A stretch of 44,240 nucleotides of DNA from Candidatus Thiodiazotropha sp. Its GTDB lineage: Bacteria; Pseudomonadota; Gammaproteobacteria; Chromatiales; Chromatiaceae. Positions 1-8,823 of this stretch are shown here, piece after piece. The notes under the pieces were generated by a model. The model was not told where the DNA came from. It searched no databases and saw nothing but the letters and a program-made list of their open reading frames with translations. Numbering within the stretch: position 1 is the stretch's first letter; each line of letters begins with the position of its first letter. The stretch spans positions 1 through 44,240 of the forward strand of contig JAIVEQ010000035.1 of the NCBI GenBank assembly GCA_023838465.1, in the 5' to 3' direction. The translations under genes and the position numbers were made by a program.

Positions 1-234
1 TGATGCCTTTTCAACATCAAAAATAGAGAAGAATCTGTGGCCGATCAATACCTTAATTTCTTTGCGAAACCCGGATAGACCCAAAAAAACCTGCTTTGTT
101 ATTTTCTTATAATTAACGGACCATATTTTTAGATTAAAAGTACTCCAGTTTAATTTCAAGGAAAGATCACATATATTTTGATGGTCTTAACAGTTTATGA
201 ATTGACTAAAAGAATGATTGAACATTATGTACCA
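1..234 (-). other. Possible open frame running off the left edge (unrecognised)
   Basis: On the minus strand a frame without stops runs from just after a TAA near position 190 to the left border, about 60 codons. It has no in-frame ATG; a TTG near 155 is the only plausible start and has no clear ribosome binding site. The predicted peptide is rich in Lys, Phe and Ile. I do not recognise it, and AT-rich DNA produces such frames by chance. It could be the start of a gene lying outside the window or non-coding sequence. Confidence 0.15.
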
Positions 235-456
235 TTAAGAACGACTGGAACCTCTCAACTTGTATAAATTGTTCCATATTGACTTCATATATATCCCCAA
301 TACCATCATTAGTTAATTCAACTGAGCTACCGAGGGTACATAGTTAATTAATAGGTATTTTATGAGCAGCCAAATGGTATATTGATAACTAAACACAACA
401 CAGATTCGCACCCAACTTAGTAAGATATATTCACTAGATATCACGTCATATATAAA

Positions 457-475
457 AAAGGGATCAAAGCCCTTT
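457..475 (-). terminator. Intrinsic terminator, minus strand
   Basis: A 6-bp stem (AAAGGG/CCCTTT) with a 7-nt loop is followed on the minus strand by a run of T residues. It lies three bases past the last stop codon of the small minus-strand frame at 478-711, so it probably ends that transcript. Confidence 0.5.
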
Positions 476-477
476 AT

Positions 478-711
478 TCATTCAGTTGGTGGAATCTGCG
501 CTTGCTTTCTAAAGCAGGTAGCAGCTGCATCAATAAATCAGCACTTGCTTAAGATGCAGGTCGAGGTTTTAGAGACTGTAGAGTGAGGCTTGTCTTTATC
601 AATATAACTACCATCGGATAGGTAGCCGGTTACTTGTGTTCGGTAAGAGTAATTATTAATATTAAATAGATATACAATAAGTCCGTCATACTCGAAAATT
701 TCCTTGTCCAT
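478..711 (-). pseudogene. Small ORF with an in-frame TGA, probably a decayed gene
   Basis: From ATG at 711 the frame reads 57 codons (starting MDKEIFEYDG), meets TGA at 538-540, then continues open for 19 more codons (starting FIDAAATCFR) to a second TGA at 478-480. The intrinsic terminator at 457-475 follows that second stop directly, suggesting the original gene was about 77 codons and the inner TGA is a later mutation. A real 57-residue protein with a short 3' UTR is the alternative. Selenocysteine is unlikely because no clear SECIS-type hairpin follows the TGA. There is no good ribosome binding site. Family not recognised. Confidence 0.35.
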
Positions 712-1019
712 CCGTACATATTATTTATGAGTGGAACAATGCTGCAGACATTTCATATATTGAGTGGATATGTTGTGTTGTTGTCACCACGATGAGTAAA
801 CGTAACTTGCATGCAATTTCAGACTGACTTTTTACTCGAATGACAGAATTTATATGAGTCAAAGCTGAATCTGAATGGTTGTGTAGTATCGTGGGAGGAT
901 CTGTAATGATAGGCACTTTAAGGCGCCTATTTCAGGGTGAGCATCAGCATAGGAATTAAGCAACTGGACTGCCCTGAAAACCATACTATTTGTAATATAA
1001 TGTAAGCGTCTCTAGGTGA

Positions 1020-1160
1020 AATCAGCTTGATTCTAGGTTCAACAATCGGGATTACGATTACGCAAAACGGTGTGATCTGGTAGATACCAACGGCACAAGA
1101 GAAGAATATATGGCGTGTCAGGCCTAGATTGGTGTGTCCAAACTGTTAAGCTTGATTTAG
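1020..1160 (+). pseudogene. Decayed reading frame ending at the 1181 terminator
   Basis: One plus-strand frame from about 1020 to the TAG at 1158-1160 is interrupted only by a TAG near 1116. It reads like real protein (it includes DYDYAKRCDLVDTNGTREEY around 1050-1109). No start codon with a ribosome binding site is visible, and the strong terminator at 1181 lies just downstream. This looks like the 3' remnant of a small gene. The family is not recognised, and coding-like chance sequence cannot be excluded. Confidence 0.25.
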
Positions 1161-1177
1161 AAATCTAGAGTTAACAG
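1143..1177 (+). other. Long hairpin just upstream of a terminator
   Basis: CTGTTAA at 1143-1149 pairs with TTAACAG at 1171-1177, and GATTT at 1154-1158 pairs with AAATC at 1161-1165 inside it. Together with the terminator three bases on, this makes a two-hairpin 3' end of the kind seen on small RNAs. No promoter was identified for such an RNA. Confidence 0.3.
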
Positions 1178-1180
1178 AAT

Positions 1181-1202
1181 CCCGCCTCGGCGGGGTTTTT
1201 TT
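1181..1202 (+). terminator. Strong intrinsic terminator, plus strand
   Basis: CCCGC at 1181-1185 pairs with GCGGG at 1190-1194 around a CTCG loop, followed by an unbroken run of seven T residues. It is a textbook Rho-independent terminator, yet no intact plus-strand gene precedes it, so it must serve a decayed gene or an RNA in the AT-rich left end. Confidence 0.8.
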
Positions 1203-1402
1203 ATAGTGAGTGAAAAAAACTATCAAAATCATTTAATTCTTTCGAAAACGATACCGTAACTCCTTGGTGTTATTTGGTCAGGAAAAGAAAAAACAAGGCT
1301 ACTCTTTATAATGCGCTAGTGAGTTAACAATTTGATTATCAATGAAAACATAGAGTTACAGGTGATCTAACAAGTTGTAACATATAGGGCACTACACGAG
1401 TG

Positions 1403-1431
1403 ATGACCTGTTGTACAGAACTCCCTATACT
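1403..1431 (+). promoter_or_regulatory. Candidate sigma70 promoter for the ATPase operon
   Basis: ATGACC at 1403-1408 (4 of 6 matches to TTGACA) and TATACT at 1426-1431 (5 of 6 to TATAAT) are separated by 17 bases. Transcription from here would give a leader of about 125 nt before the first gene at 1564. Confidence 0.4.
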
Positions 1432-1563
1432 GGACCTCCAACAACAACCCGGCACACATCCTGTGGCTTGTGCAGTCTGATCTTAGTGTGAGGGTTAGAA
1501 AATCAGAATGGGTACCTGAACCTATTGATTCAGGCAGTACACAACAAGAAAGGGGAGATCTGT

Positions 1564-1761
1564 ATGTCTTCGTCTGAACAGACTACACATCAGGAGAATC
1601 TGTCATTAGGGGCGTCGGCCCAGGAATTCCTCGATTATTGCGCGGCAGAGCGTGAGCGGAGGCTCAACTCCGGTGAGGTATTTGATGAGGAGGCATTCGA
1701 TCAGGCAATCGAAATGGTCATGAGCAAGCTGAAAGTGCTGGCAGATGAGGGTTGGTCATGA
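1564..1761 (+). CDS. 65-residue conserved-looking protein, partner of the downstream ATPase
   Basis: This is a small acidic, helix-rich soluble protein (begins MSSSEQTTHQ, ends ADEGWS) with no signal peptide or membrane segment. The ATG at 1564 was chosen over an upstream TTG at 1525 because a strong AGGGGAG ribosome binding site sits about 7 bases before it. Its stop codon overlaps the ATG of the ATPase gene in an ATGA arrangement, so the two are translationally coupled and probably made in fixed proportion. The family is not recognised. The context suggests an accessory or regulatory subunit of the ATPase; that is inference. Confidence 0.75.
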   Translation: MSSSEQTTHQENLSLGASAQEFLDYCAAERERRLNSGEVFDEEAFDQAIEMVMSKLKVLADEGWS

Positions 1762-3665
1762 TTATCAATGCTATTCAATCAAGCAATATTCTGAAATACG
1801 CCGATCTGGATTTGCAGGATATTCCTGAGCGGGGATTGATCGCTGTCTCCGGACCCAATGAATCAGGAAAGAGTTCGATTGGTGAAACCGTCTGTTTCGC
1901 CCTGTTTGGCAGAACCTTCTCTTTGGGCATGGATGAGCTTTCCAAGGTAATCCGCTGGGGGGAGACCCACTGTTCAGCACAACTGGAGTTCACCCCCCGG
2001 GATGGAAAAAGATACAGATTGGAACGCTTTCTTGATGACGGAGGCAATCACAGTGCCCGGTTGACACTTGCTGCGTCAGCACCAAATGATGAACCTATAG
2101 CCCGGGGTGTTGAGCAGGTTGCAGACAAGGTTTATGAACTCATCGGCTATGAGTATGAAGAATTCGTTGAATCCTTCTATTTGGCTCAGCGGGAGATCAC
2201 AACACCGCATCCTCATAGCTACGCGGTCAAGACCATGGCGGGACTTGTGACCTTGGAATACTGTGATCAAGCCTGCCAGGAGGACAAGGAGGAGACCCTC
2301 AATGAAGTTGAGCAACGTCAGGCGGAACAGATCACAGTGCAGGGTCAAATTGAGGAGATAGGTATCAACCCCCATCTGATGCCGTCCCTGGATAGTGAAC
2401 ATGCTGAGATTTCCCGGCACATGGATGAATCCAACCGGCTGATCGAGCAATTGGATGATGCATCCATTGCTTATCAAGATGCGCTTCCAAAACGGGAGAA
2501 AGCCCTCTCGGCTCAGGGCCGCGCCGGTTTCTTTCGGTTCATCTTTCTCTTGTTGACCCTGCTTACAAGTGGCGCCTGGTATGTGCTGGCAAGGATGCCT
2601 GAGCATGAATATGCGCTGCAATTATCTGATTTTATCAGCAACAATGTGCCTAACTGGCAAGCATCTATGATTCCCTGGCTGCTCTATGCTGCAGGTGGCT
2701 TTGCTCTGCTGTTTGTGATTTTCTGGATACGCCGGGCGTCGAAACACAATAGTGCTAAAGCCTATGATGAGACAGCGTCTGTATTGGCAACAGCCCTGGA
2801 TAATCTGGGCAGTTTGCCAACTGTAGAAATTCAGGACGATAGCGAGGAGCAGGAGACAGTATCTGAAGTCGAGCCCTCTGAATCTCCCTCATCAGAAGAG
2901 CCGACTGAATCGGAATCAGAGTCTATCGTGGTTGACCATGCAGCCCGGGAACGTCTGAGTCAACGGGTCAGTGACTGGAGTGCAGGCATAGCCGAGGTCA
3001 GGGATGGCGTGGGTCATGAAGAGAGTCAATTACGTAAAGGTGTGGAAGTGGACAGGCGTCGTCTGGGGCAGCTCGATCAAGCTATTGCACAAGAGCAGGA
3101 GAGGTTGGATAAGGTCGAACAACTTCAGGGGATAAAGGTTGACTTGAAGCAGAAGATTGATGATAAAGAGCGCCATATGGCTATCTGTGCCGTTGCGGAT
3201 GAGTTGATTCAGGGCACCACACGTGAAGTCTCCCATCAGTTCAATCGCAAACTTCGTGGTCTGGTCAGCAAGACGCTTCCCCTGTTTACAGAAAACCGCT
3301 ATGAGCATCTTCAAATCGATGATGATCTGAGTGTACGTGCCTTCTCCAGTGAGAAGCGGGACTTTATGGATCTGGATGAGATCTCCAGTGGTACCCAGCG
3401 ACAGATTATGCTGGCGGTACGTCTGGCCCTCTCACAGGAGCTGGTCGATCGGGCTGTGCAAGGCAGTCAGTTCCTGTTCCTGGATGAGCCCTTTGCTTTC
3501 TTTGATGAGAAACGTACCCGCAGTTCATTGACAGTACTGCCGACACTGAGCGAAGAGTTGAACCAGATCTGGATAGTCGCACAGGATTTTGCCGATGATT
3601 TGAAGTTCGATCTGCATGTGCATTGCGATCGGGAGAGTGATTCAATTCCGCTGAAGCAAGCGTAA
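1758..3665 (+). CDS. Membrane-anchored Rad50/SbcC-like AAA ATPase
   Basis: The 635-residue protein has split ABC/SMC-type ATPase halves. The Walker A loop GPNESGKSS lies at residues 32-40. A coiled-coil-like stretch occupies about 170-250. Two hydrophobic helices follow at about 256-277 and 304-325, where Rad50 would have its zinc hook. A Glu/Ser-rich acidic segment (about 357-392) leads into a second coiled coil, the signature-like SSGTQRQ (about 543) and Walker B FLFLDEP followed by AFFDE (from about 571). The ends should fold together into an ATP-dimerising head in the cytoplasm, with the coiled coils tethered to the inner membrane by a helical hairpin. ATG at 1758 overlaps the preceding stop codon. 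No nuclease gene accompanies it, unlike SbcCD. The family head is certain; substrate and role are unknown. Confidence 0.85.
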   Translation: MIINAIQSSNILKYADLDLQDIPERGLIAVSGPNESGKSSIGETVCFALFGRTFSLGMDELSKVIRWGETHCSAQLEFTPRDGKRYRLERFLDDGGNHSARLTLAASAPNDEPIARGVEQVADKVYELIGYEYEEFVESFYLAQREITTPHPHSYAVKTMAGLVTLEYCDQACQEDKEETLNEVEQRQAEQITVQGQIEEIGINPHLMPSLDSEHAEISRHMDESNRLIEQLDDASIAYQDALPKREKALSAQGRAGFFRFIFLLLTLLTSGAWYVLARMPEHEYALQLSDFISNNVPNWQASMIPWLLYAAGGFALLFVIFWIRRASKHNSAKAYDETASVLATALDNLGSLPTVEIQDDSEEQETVSEVEPSESPSSEEPTESESESIVVDHAARERLSQRVSDWSAGIAEVRDGVGHEESQLRKGVEVDRRRLGQLDQAIAQEQERLDKVEQLQGIKVDLKQKIDDKERHMAICAVADELIQGTTREVSHQFNRKLRGLVSKTLPLFTENRYEHLQIDDDLSVRAFSSEKRDFMDLDEISSGTQRQIMLAVRLALSQELVDRAVQGSQFLFLDEPFAFFDEKRTRSSLTVLPTLSEELNQIWIVAQDFADDLKFDLHVHCDRESDSIPLKQA

Positions 3666-3727
3666 CCGGTCCACAAATAAAAGCTGATGGGTTGATTATC
3701 TGGATTTACACTTGGTTTCGTCATTTA

Positions 3728-3752
3728 GTAGGGTGTGGCCCAGTCACACCAT
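3728..3752. repeat. Short palindromic REP-like repeat (GTAGGGTG type)
   Basis: A GTAGGGTG core, a GGCC-containing loop and a complementary CACC end form a small hairpin between the ATPase gene and hrpB. A close relative lies at 11297-11320 and a diverged version forms the ends of 14268-14393, so this is a dispersed repeat. Confidence 0.55.
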
Positions 3753-3859
3753 AAAGGTCTCGGATCAAACGGTTGGATCGTTTATGCCGTTGTGTATATT
3801 TTTAAAATTGTGATGACTTCCATTAGCTGTCCATCCGACCAGGCAAGGAGTCTTGGGGT

Positions 3860-6391
3860 GTGAAGCCAGAGGTTGAACTCCCGGTCAAGCAGGTCATGCC
3901 TGCACTCTCAGCGGCACTGGCAACAAGCGGCAGGGTGGTACTAAGTGCTCCCCCCGGCTCAGGCAAGACCACACTTGTCCCCATCGAGTTGCTGAATGCA
4001 AGCTGGTTGGCTAATCATAATATCCTGTTGTTGGAACCTCGTCGTCTGGCTGCGCGGGCAGCTGCTGCACGAATGGCGGAACTGCTGGGTGAATCACTCG
4101 GTGAGCGGGTTGGATATAGCATACGTCTGGAACGTAAGGTCTCCCACAATACCCGTATCGAAGTAGTGACAGAGGGCATTCTGACACGCCGACTGCAGCA
4201 TGACCCTGAACTGCAGGGTGTAGGGCTGATCATCTTCGATGAATTCCATGAACGGAACCTACATAGTGATTTGGCATTGGCCCTATCACTCGATGTGCAA
4301 CAGGGATTACGGGAGGATCTGCATCTGCTGGTTATGTCCGCAACACTCGACAGTCGCCGCATCAGTGATCTAATGGAGGGTGCTCCCGTCATTGAAGCCA
4401 AGGGTCGGCTATTCCCCGTGACAATCCGCTATCTTGGGCAGAGACTGGACAGAAGGGCAATACCTGAGCAGGTTGTGAAGGCGATCTCTCAGGCTTGGCG
4501 TAATGAGAGCGGAGATCTGCTGGTTTTTCTACCTGGTGTGGCTGAGATAAGGCGTACACAACAAGGTCTTATATCCCACCTTTCCGATGCAGATGAGCAA
4601 CCTGTGGTCTGTCCACTCTATGGTGATCTAGCAAAAACGGAGCAGGATCGCGCACTCTTTCCCGATCAGAAAAACAGACGCCGTATTGTACTTACAACAT
4701 CCATTGCAGAGACCAGTTTGACCATTGAGGGTGTGGGGGTGGTGATTGATTGCGGTTGGTCACGACTGCCCCGGTTCCTGCCTGGTATAGGTCTGACCCG
4801 ACTAGAGACTGTGCCGGTCTCCCGTGCAGCAGCCGATCAACGTGCCGGGCGAGCCGGACGTCTTGGCCCTGGTATTTGCTACCGTTTATGGGCTGAACAA
4901 CATCAAACAAGGTTACCAGACTACCATCCTGCAGAGATCCTCCAGGCCGATCTGGCTCCCCTGGCGTTGGAATTAGCTAGTTGGGGCGTTGTCGATCCCA
5001 TTGATCTGCACTGGCTCGATCCACCTCCACTGGCTGCATACGATCAAGCCTGCGAACTACTCCAGCGACTCGGTGCTATGGACCAACGGCGACAGCTGAC
5101 ACCGTTGGGTAAACGTATGGCAGCACTACCCGCCCATCCGAGGCTGGCGCATATCCTGCTCAATGCCGGTGAAGGTGAGAACCAAACTGTTTATGATTTG
5201 GTGGCGCTATTGAGCGAACGGGATATCCTGCCACGTCAGAAAGAACATCATCCAGGTACAGATGTAGAACTACGATTGCATCTCCTTGAAGCATGGCGTG
5301 CAAAGCGTTATGCAGGAGAACAATCAAGGGTCGATACGCGGGCTTGTAAACTGGTAGATCGAGTTAGTAAGGATTGGCGCAGGCGATTGAAAAATGTGAC
5401 AAGCTTATATCGTGGGGATGTTCTATCCACCGCTCAACATCTGGCATTGGCTTATCCGGACCGTCTTGCGCAACAGACTGGGCATGGTCGTTTCCGCTTA
5501 TCAAACGGTCGTGGGGTACAACTGGCCGCTGATGATCCGTTAGCTAGTCAGGCCTATCTGGTCGTCGCACAACTAGATGCGGGAGAGACCCAGGGTTGGG
5601 TAAGGCTGGCTGCGATTATTAGCGAGAAAGAGATCCGTCAACTGCCCGATATCACTGTTGATAGAGTAACTGCCGTTGTCTGGGACAAACAGCGCCAACG
5701 GGTGAGCGCCACACAGGAAGATCGGGTAGGGTCGGTAGTGTTGAATCGTCGCCAGGCTATCGATCCCGATCAGAATACGCTACTCACTGCGATGCTGCAG
5801 GGGATCTCCGAAATGGGTCTTGAGGTTTTGCCCTGGAGTAAACAGCTCCGTCAATGGCAGGGTAGAGTCTGTTGGCTTGGTAGCCAACTTCAGGATGACC
5901 CATGGCCTGATCTGTCGGATCAGTGGTTGTCTGAAAATCTTTCGGAATGGCTGACACCCTGGCTTGAGGGAATCGTCAGCAAGGATCAGCTGCGACGTCT
6001 CGATCTGAGTGCGATACTCCATGCTCGACTCGATTGGCAGCAGCAACAGTTGCTGGAGCAGGAGGCGCCCACTCATCTGAAAGTACCCAGTGGTTCCAGG
6101 GTTCCTCTCGGTTATGCGGCAGGTGAGCCACCTGTACTGGCGGTCAGGCTGCAGGAGATGTTTGGTTTGGCGGAGACGCCAAGGTTATGTCGTGGCAGGG
6201 TACCTGTCATGCTCCATCTGCTCTCGCCTGCACAACGTCCGATGCAGATTACAGACGACCTGACCGGATTCTGGGAAAGGACCTATACCCAGGTAAAAAA
6301 AGAGTTAAAGGGGCGATATCCCAAACACTATTGGCCGGATGATCCCTTGCAGGCAGAACCCACTGCCAGAGCAAAGCCGAGAAAGTCGTGA
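3860..6391 (+). CDS. hrpB: ATP-dependent RNA helicase HrpB
   Basis: 843-residue DExH-box helicase of the HrpB family, a usual length for it. Motif I is APPGSGKTT (about 31-39), motif II DEFH (about 126-129, in the pattern FDEFHERN), motif III SAT (in VMSATLD), and motif VI QRAGRAGR near 325-335. The helicase-associated HA2-type region and the HrpB-specific C-terminal domain follow. It probably acts in RNA metabolism; its cellular substrate is not well defined in bacteria. The GTG start at 3860 is supported by AAGGAG at 3845-3850. It stands alone on the plus strand and no partner gene is evident. Confidence 0.93.
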   Translation: MKPEVELPVKQVMPALSAALATSGRVVLSAPPGSGKTTLVPIELLNASWLANHNILLLEPRRLAARAAAARMAELLGESLGERVGYSIRLERKVSHNTRIEVVTEGILTRRLQHDPELQGVGLIIFDEFHERNLHSDLALALSLDVQQGLREDLHLLVMSATLDSRRISDLMEGAPVIEAKGRLFPVTIRYLGQRLDRRAIPEQVVKAISQAWRNESGDLLVFLPGVAEIRRTQQGLISHLSDADEQPVVCPLYGDLAKTEQDRALFPDQKNRRRIVLTTSIAETSLTIEGVGVVIDCGWSRLPRFLPGIGLTRLETVPVSRAAADQRAGRAGRLGPGICYRLWAEQHQTRLPDYHPAEILQADLAPLALELASWGVVDPIDLHWLDPPPLAAYDQACELLQRLGAMDQRRQLTPLGKRMAALPAHPRLAHILLNAGEGENQTVYDLVALLSERDILPRQKEHHPGTDVELRLHLLEAWRAKRYAGEQSRVDTRACKLVDRVSKDWRRRLKNVTSLYRGDVLSTAQHLALAYPDRLAQQTGHGRFRLSNGRGVQLAADDPLASQAYLVVAQLDAGETQGWVRLAAIISEKEIRQLPDITVDRVTAVVWDKQRQRVSATQEDRVGSVVLNRRQAIDPDQNTLLTAMLQGISEMGLEVLPWSKQLRQWQGRVCWLGSQLQDDPWPDLSDQWLSENLSEWLTPWLEGIVSKDQLRRLDLSAILHARLDWQQQQLLEQEAPTHLKVPSGSRVPLGYAAGEPPVLAVRLQEMFGLAETPRLCRGRVPVMLHLLSPAQRPMQITDDLTGFWERTYTQVKKELKGRYPKHYWPDDPLQAEPTARAKPRKS

Positions 6392-6522
6392 TGTTTCATT
6401 TCACAACAGCACCCTCTCATAGAGCTACTTTGACCAGGACAGGTCATGAAGGAAAGTAGATACCAGTTGATTCAGTCTAATTTGCTAGGCCATTACGAGC
6501 TAAATCCGTGCTGGAATGAAAG

Positions 6523-7308
6523 TCACCCAGTGACCAGATAGGCATAAAGAAATCGCGCAATCAGTATGCCTGACATCGACCACAACACGCCTCTCAATAT
6601 ACTTAAATAGTTTTCCGCTGTAATCCATTTGCGCAGTTGCATGCCCAGGTAGAGAGCCATAAGAGCGACAGGTACCAGCCATAGGGTGGTTAGCAGAAAA
6701 GATCCGATACCCGGGAGGTCTTGTTGTAGAAAGATCAGGCTCTGAGTTAGCTTACCGGTAAAGAAATTCAGATTAAACAATACCACCATCGTAGCCGCAG
6801 CAATGCGAAGTTCCATAAACAGAATAATCAATACCGGCAACATGACGTTGACAGTGCCTGCCATCAAACCGGCAGTTAATCCAAACATGGCATAAGCCAA
6901 GATAGGGTGATCTGTTACCCAGTGGAAGTCCAATCCTTGTAAACGGTGTTGATTAAGATAAAGCAGGATAGCAACCGCAAGCAGCAGTAAAAAGGGACGT
7001 GGATCAAGCCACAACAACAGAAAAGAGCCAATCACCGTACCCAGTAGGACAAAGGGAACGACTGACAAATAGTGACGACTATTCTTCAACTGCTTTATAC
7101 CACCCTGCCATATTACCGTCAGGTTAACCGACATGGTTGGAATCAGACAGATAAGCACAGCGGTGAATACATCGGTAAACAGGGCCAACAGGGGTGTGGC
7201 AACCATGGGAAAACCGATGCCGAAGGTGCCATGAACCAATCCGGCTAAGAGAATGGCGGGAACGGCCATCCAGATTAGTTCCAGGGTAAGTGGTTCAAGT
7301 CCGGTCAC
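6523..7308 (-). CDS. TauE/SafE family membrane permease
   Basis: 261-residue polytopic inner-membrane protein of the TauE/SafE (DUF81) family, with about eight hydrophobic segments in two halves. The N-terminal GLVHGTFGIGFPMV is the typical glycine-rich pattern of the family, and a related pattern recurs in the second half (AYAMFGLTAGLMAGT). Members are linked to export or uptake of sulfite, sulfonates or other small anions; the substrate here cannot be read. GTG at 7308 has no obvious ribosome binding site; ATG 13 codons in (about 7269) is an alternative start. Confidence 0.85.
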   Translation of the reverse strand: MTGLEPLTLELIWMAVPAILLAGLVHGTFGIGFPMVATPLLALFTDVFTAVLICLIPTMSVNLTVIWQGGIKQLKNSRHYLSVVPFVLLGTVIGSFLLLWLDPRPFLLLLAVAILLYLNQHRLQGLDFHWVTDHPILAYAMFGLTAGLMAGTVNVMLPVLIILFMELRIAAATMVVLFNLNFFTGKLTQSLIFLQQDLPGIGSFLLTTLWLVPVALMALYLGMQLRKWITAENYLSILRGVLWSMSGILIARFLYAYLVTG

Positions 7309-7354
7309 AATCTAAACCAACATAAAGGTGGATGGAATATTTTTCAGCCAAGGC

Positions 7355-7609
7355 ACCATAATCCTAGATTCCGCAGTTGACCGCTGCTATCTGACGTAAG
7401 GTAATGATACACCGAATCATATAATGAATTTTCTCCTCACCCATTGGGTGAGTCTTGGAACGCTACATGAATTTGTGAAAAATCCCGACGCCCCCAGCTG
7501 CGTTGTCGTTCTTGTTAAGGGAATAGCCATTAATGGCGAACGACGCCTTGCTGGGCACGCCGGGATTTCCCACAAATCCACGTTCAACTGCGGATTCTAG
7601 AATAATGGT
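7355..7609. repeat. MITE-like element with nested inverted repeats (about 255 bp)
   Basis: The outer ends 7355-7380 and 7584-7609 are inverted copies matching at 23 of 26 positions. Inside, 7469-7512 pairs with 7537-7579 as a second long imperfect stem around a short AT-rich loop. No ORF is present. It fills the 430-bp gap between rsgA and the permease gene. A short hairpin (GGTGG/CCACC at about 7680-7697) lies between the element and the end of rsgA. Confidence 0.6.
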
Positions 7610-7738
7610 TACCGAAATTGAGGCGTTCATATCAGTTTACTATCTGTGTAGAGAAAAGTTATTTTATTAACTTACAGATGGTGGAAATATTCCCACCTCT
7701 ACTTACATCCTTGTAGTGTAGAGATACTGACTCTTTGC

Positions 7739-8779
7739 TTACCTCTTTTTTCGGCGATGTACTTCAGATAGAACAGAACGGTAGTATCGACCCAATTTAC
7801 GATCTTGCGCCCTTTTTTCAGCCAGGGTTGCCCCATTACGGTTCTGTTCGCGCATTAATTTGAAATAGTTAGATAGCCTTCGCTCATCCAGTTTTCCGGC
7901 TTCGATCGCTGACCGGACTGCACAGCCAGGTTCATGTTGGTGATGACAATCTGAGAATTGACATTGGGTTGCCAGATCGCTGATCTCCTTGAATGTGTCT
8001 ACGATCCCATGCTCACAATCGGCCAGTTGTAGCTCTCTCATGCCGGGAGTGTCCAGTAGAAGACCTCCGGTTGGTAAAAAATGTATCGATCGTCCTGTTG
8101 TGGTGTGACGACCCTTATCATCATCTTCCCTGATGGCGGCTGTTTGCTGGACTGCACCACCAGCGAGGCTATTGATCAGTGTAGATTTGCCGACACCGGA
8201 TGAGCCGAGAAGTGCCACTGTTTTGCCTGCTCTGCACCATGGTTCAAGTTTGCGCACCTCGCTAAGATCAAGACTGTTTACCGTAATGACCATAAGGTGT
8301 GGGTCAAGCATCTGCACTTGCTGGGCATATTGCTGAGGATTAAGACAGCAATCTGCTTTCGTAAGCACAATAACTGCTTCCACATCTGTGTCATTCGCCA
8401 ACGCCAAATAGCGCTCAATACGATTGAGGTTAAAATCCTGATTGAGTGAACAGACCACAAAAAGGGTGTCCACATTGGCTGCAATGAGCTGAGTTGATAT
8501 TTTGCTTCCTGCTGCTTTACGGGAAAATAGCGACAACCGTTCCAATCGTCGATGAAATTTCCCTGTTGTATCGAGCAATATCCAGTCACCTACTGTCATT
8601 GCAGGCATTCCAGGTACTAGTGGCAAGGTCTGTTTGCCTGTAGTTGTTAGTAGATCGACTGTTGAGCGGTGTTGTGCAACTACACGTGCGATATCGTATT
8701 GATCCCACTCTTCAAGTGTAAGTTGTTGTTGAAAAAATGGCTGCCATCCCAATTGGGATGGAGAATATGAGTGTGTCAT
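7739..8779 (-). CDS. rsgA: Ribosome small-subunit-dependent GTPase A
   Basis: 346-residue circularly permuted GTPase RsgA (YjeQ), a late 30S maturation factor that releases RbfA. An OB-fold comes first (about 35-95), then G4 LTKAD, G1 GSSGVGKST (about 207-215) and G3 DTPG (about 255), an order diagnostic of the permuted family. The C-terminal zinc domain has a CQFSDCHHQHEPGC pattern. I start at ATG 8779 because AGGGG lies about 6 bases upstream; a 17-codon N-terminal extension to 8830 is open but not needed. Monocistronic, with two alternative hairpins in its leader at 8824-8858. Confidence 0.93.
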   Translation of the reverse strand: MTHSYSPSQLGWQPFFQQQLTLEEWDQYDIARVVAQHRSTVDLLTTTGKQTLPLVPGMPAMTVGDWILLDTTGKFHRRLERLSLFSRKAAGSKISTQLIAANVDTLFVVCSLNQDFNLNRIERYLALANDTDVEAVIVLTKADCCLNPQQYAQQVQMLDPHLMVITVNSLDLSEVRKLEPWCRAGKTVALLGSSGVGKSTLINSLAGGAVQQTAAIREDDDKGRHTTTGRSIHFLPTGGLLLDTPGMRELQLADCEHGIVDTFKEISDLATQCQFSDCHHQHEPGCAVRSAIEAGKLDERRLSNYFKLMREQNRNGATLAEKRAQDRKLGRYYRSVLSEVHRRKKR

Positions 8780-8823
8780 AGAAACCCCTGGCGCGTAAGA
8801 GCGTCCAGTAGAATTACTCATCA

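Noticed and set aside
538..540. Possible selenocysteine codon
   Set aside because: The hairpin after the TGA is a short palindrome without the apical loop features of bacterial SECIS elements; a nonsense mutation is simpler.
725..916. Minus-strand ORF of 63 codons in the AT-rich left end
   Set aside because: No ribosome binding site, unlikely amino-acid pattern (rich in Ser, Thr and His) and no neighbour context; looks like chance.
2076..2621. 181-codon minus-strand ORF inside the ATPase gene
   Set aside because: Shadow of the strongly supported plus-strand ATPase frame; no motif or ribosome binding site.
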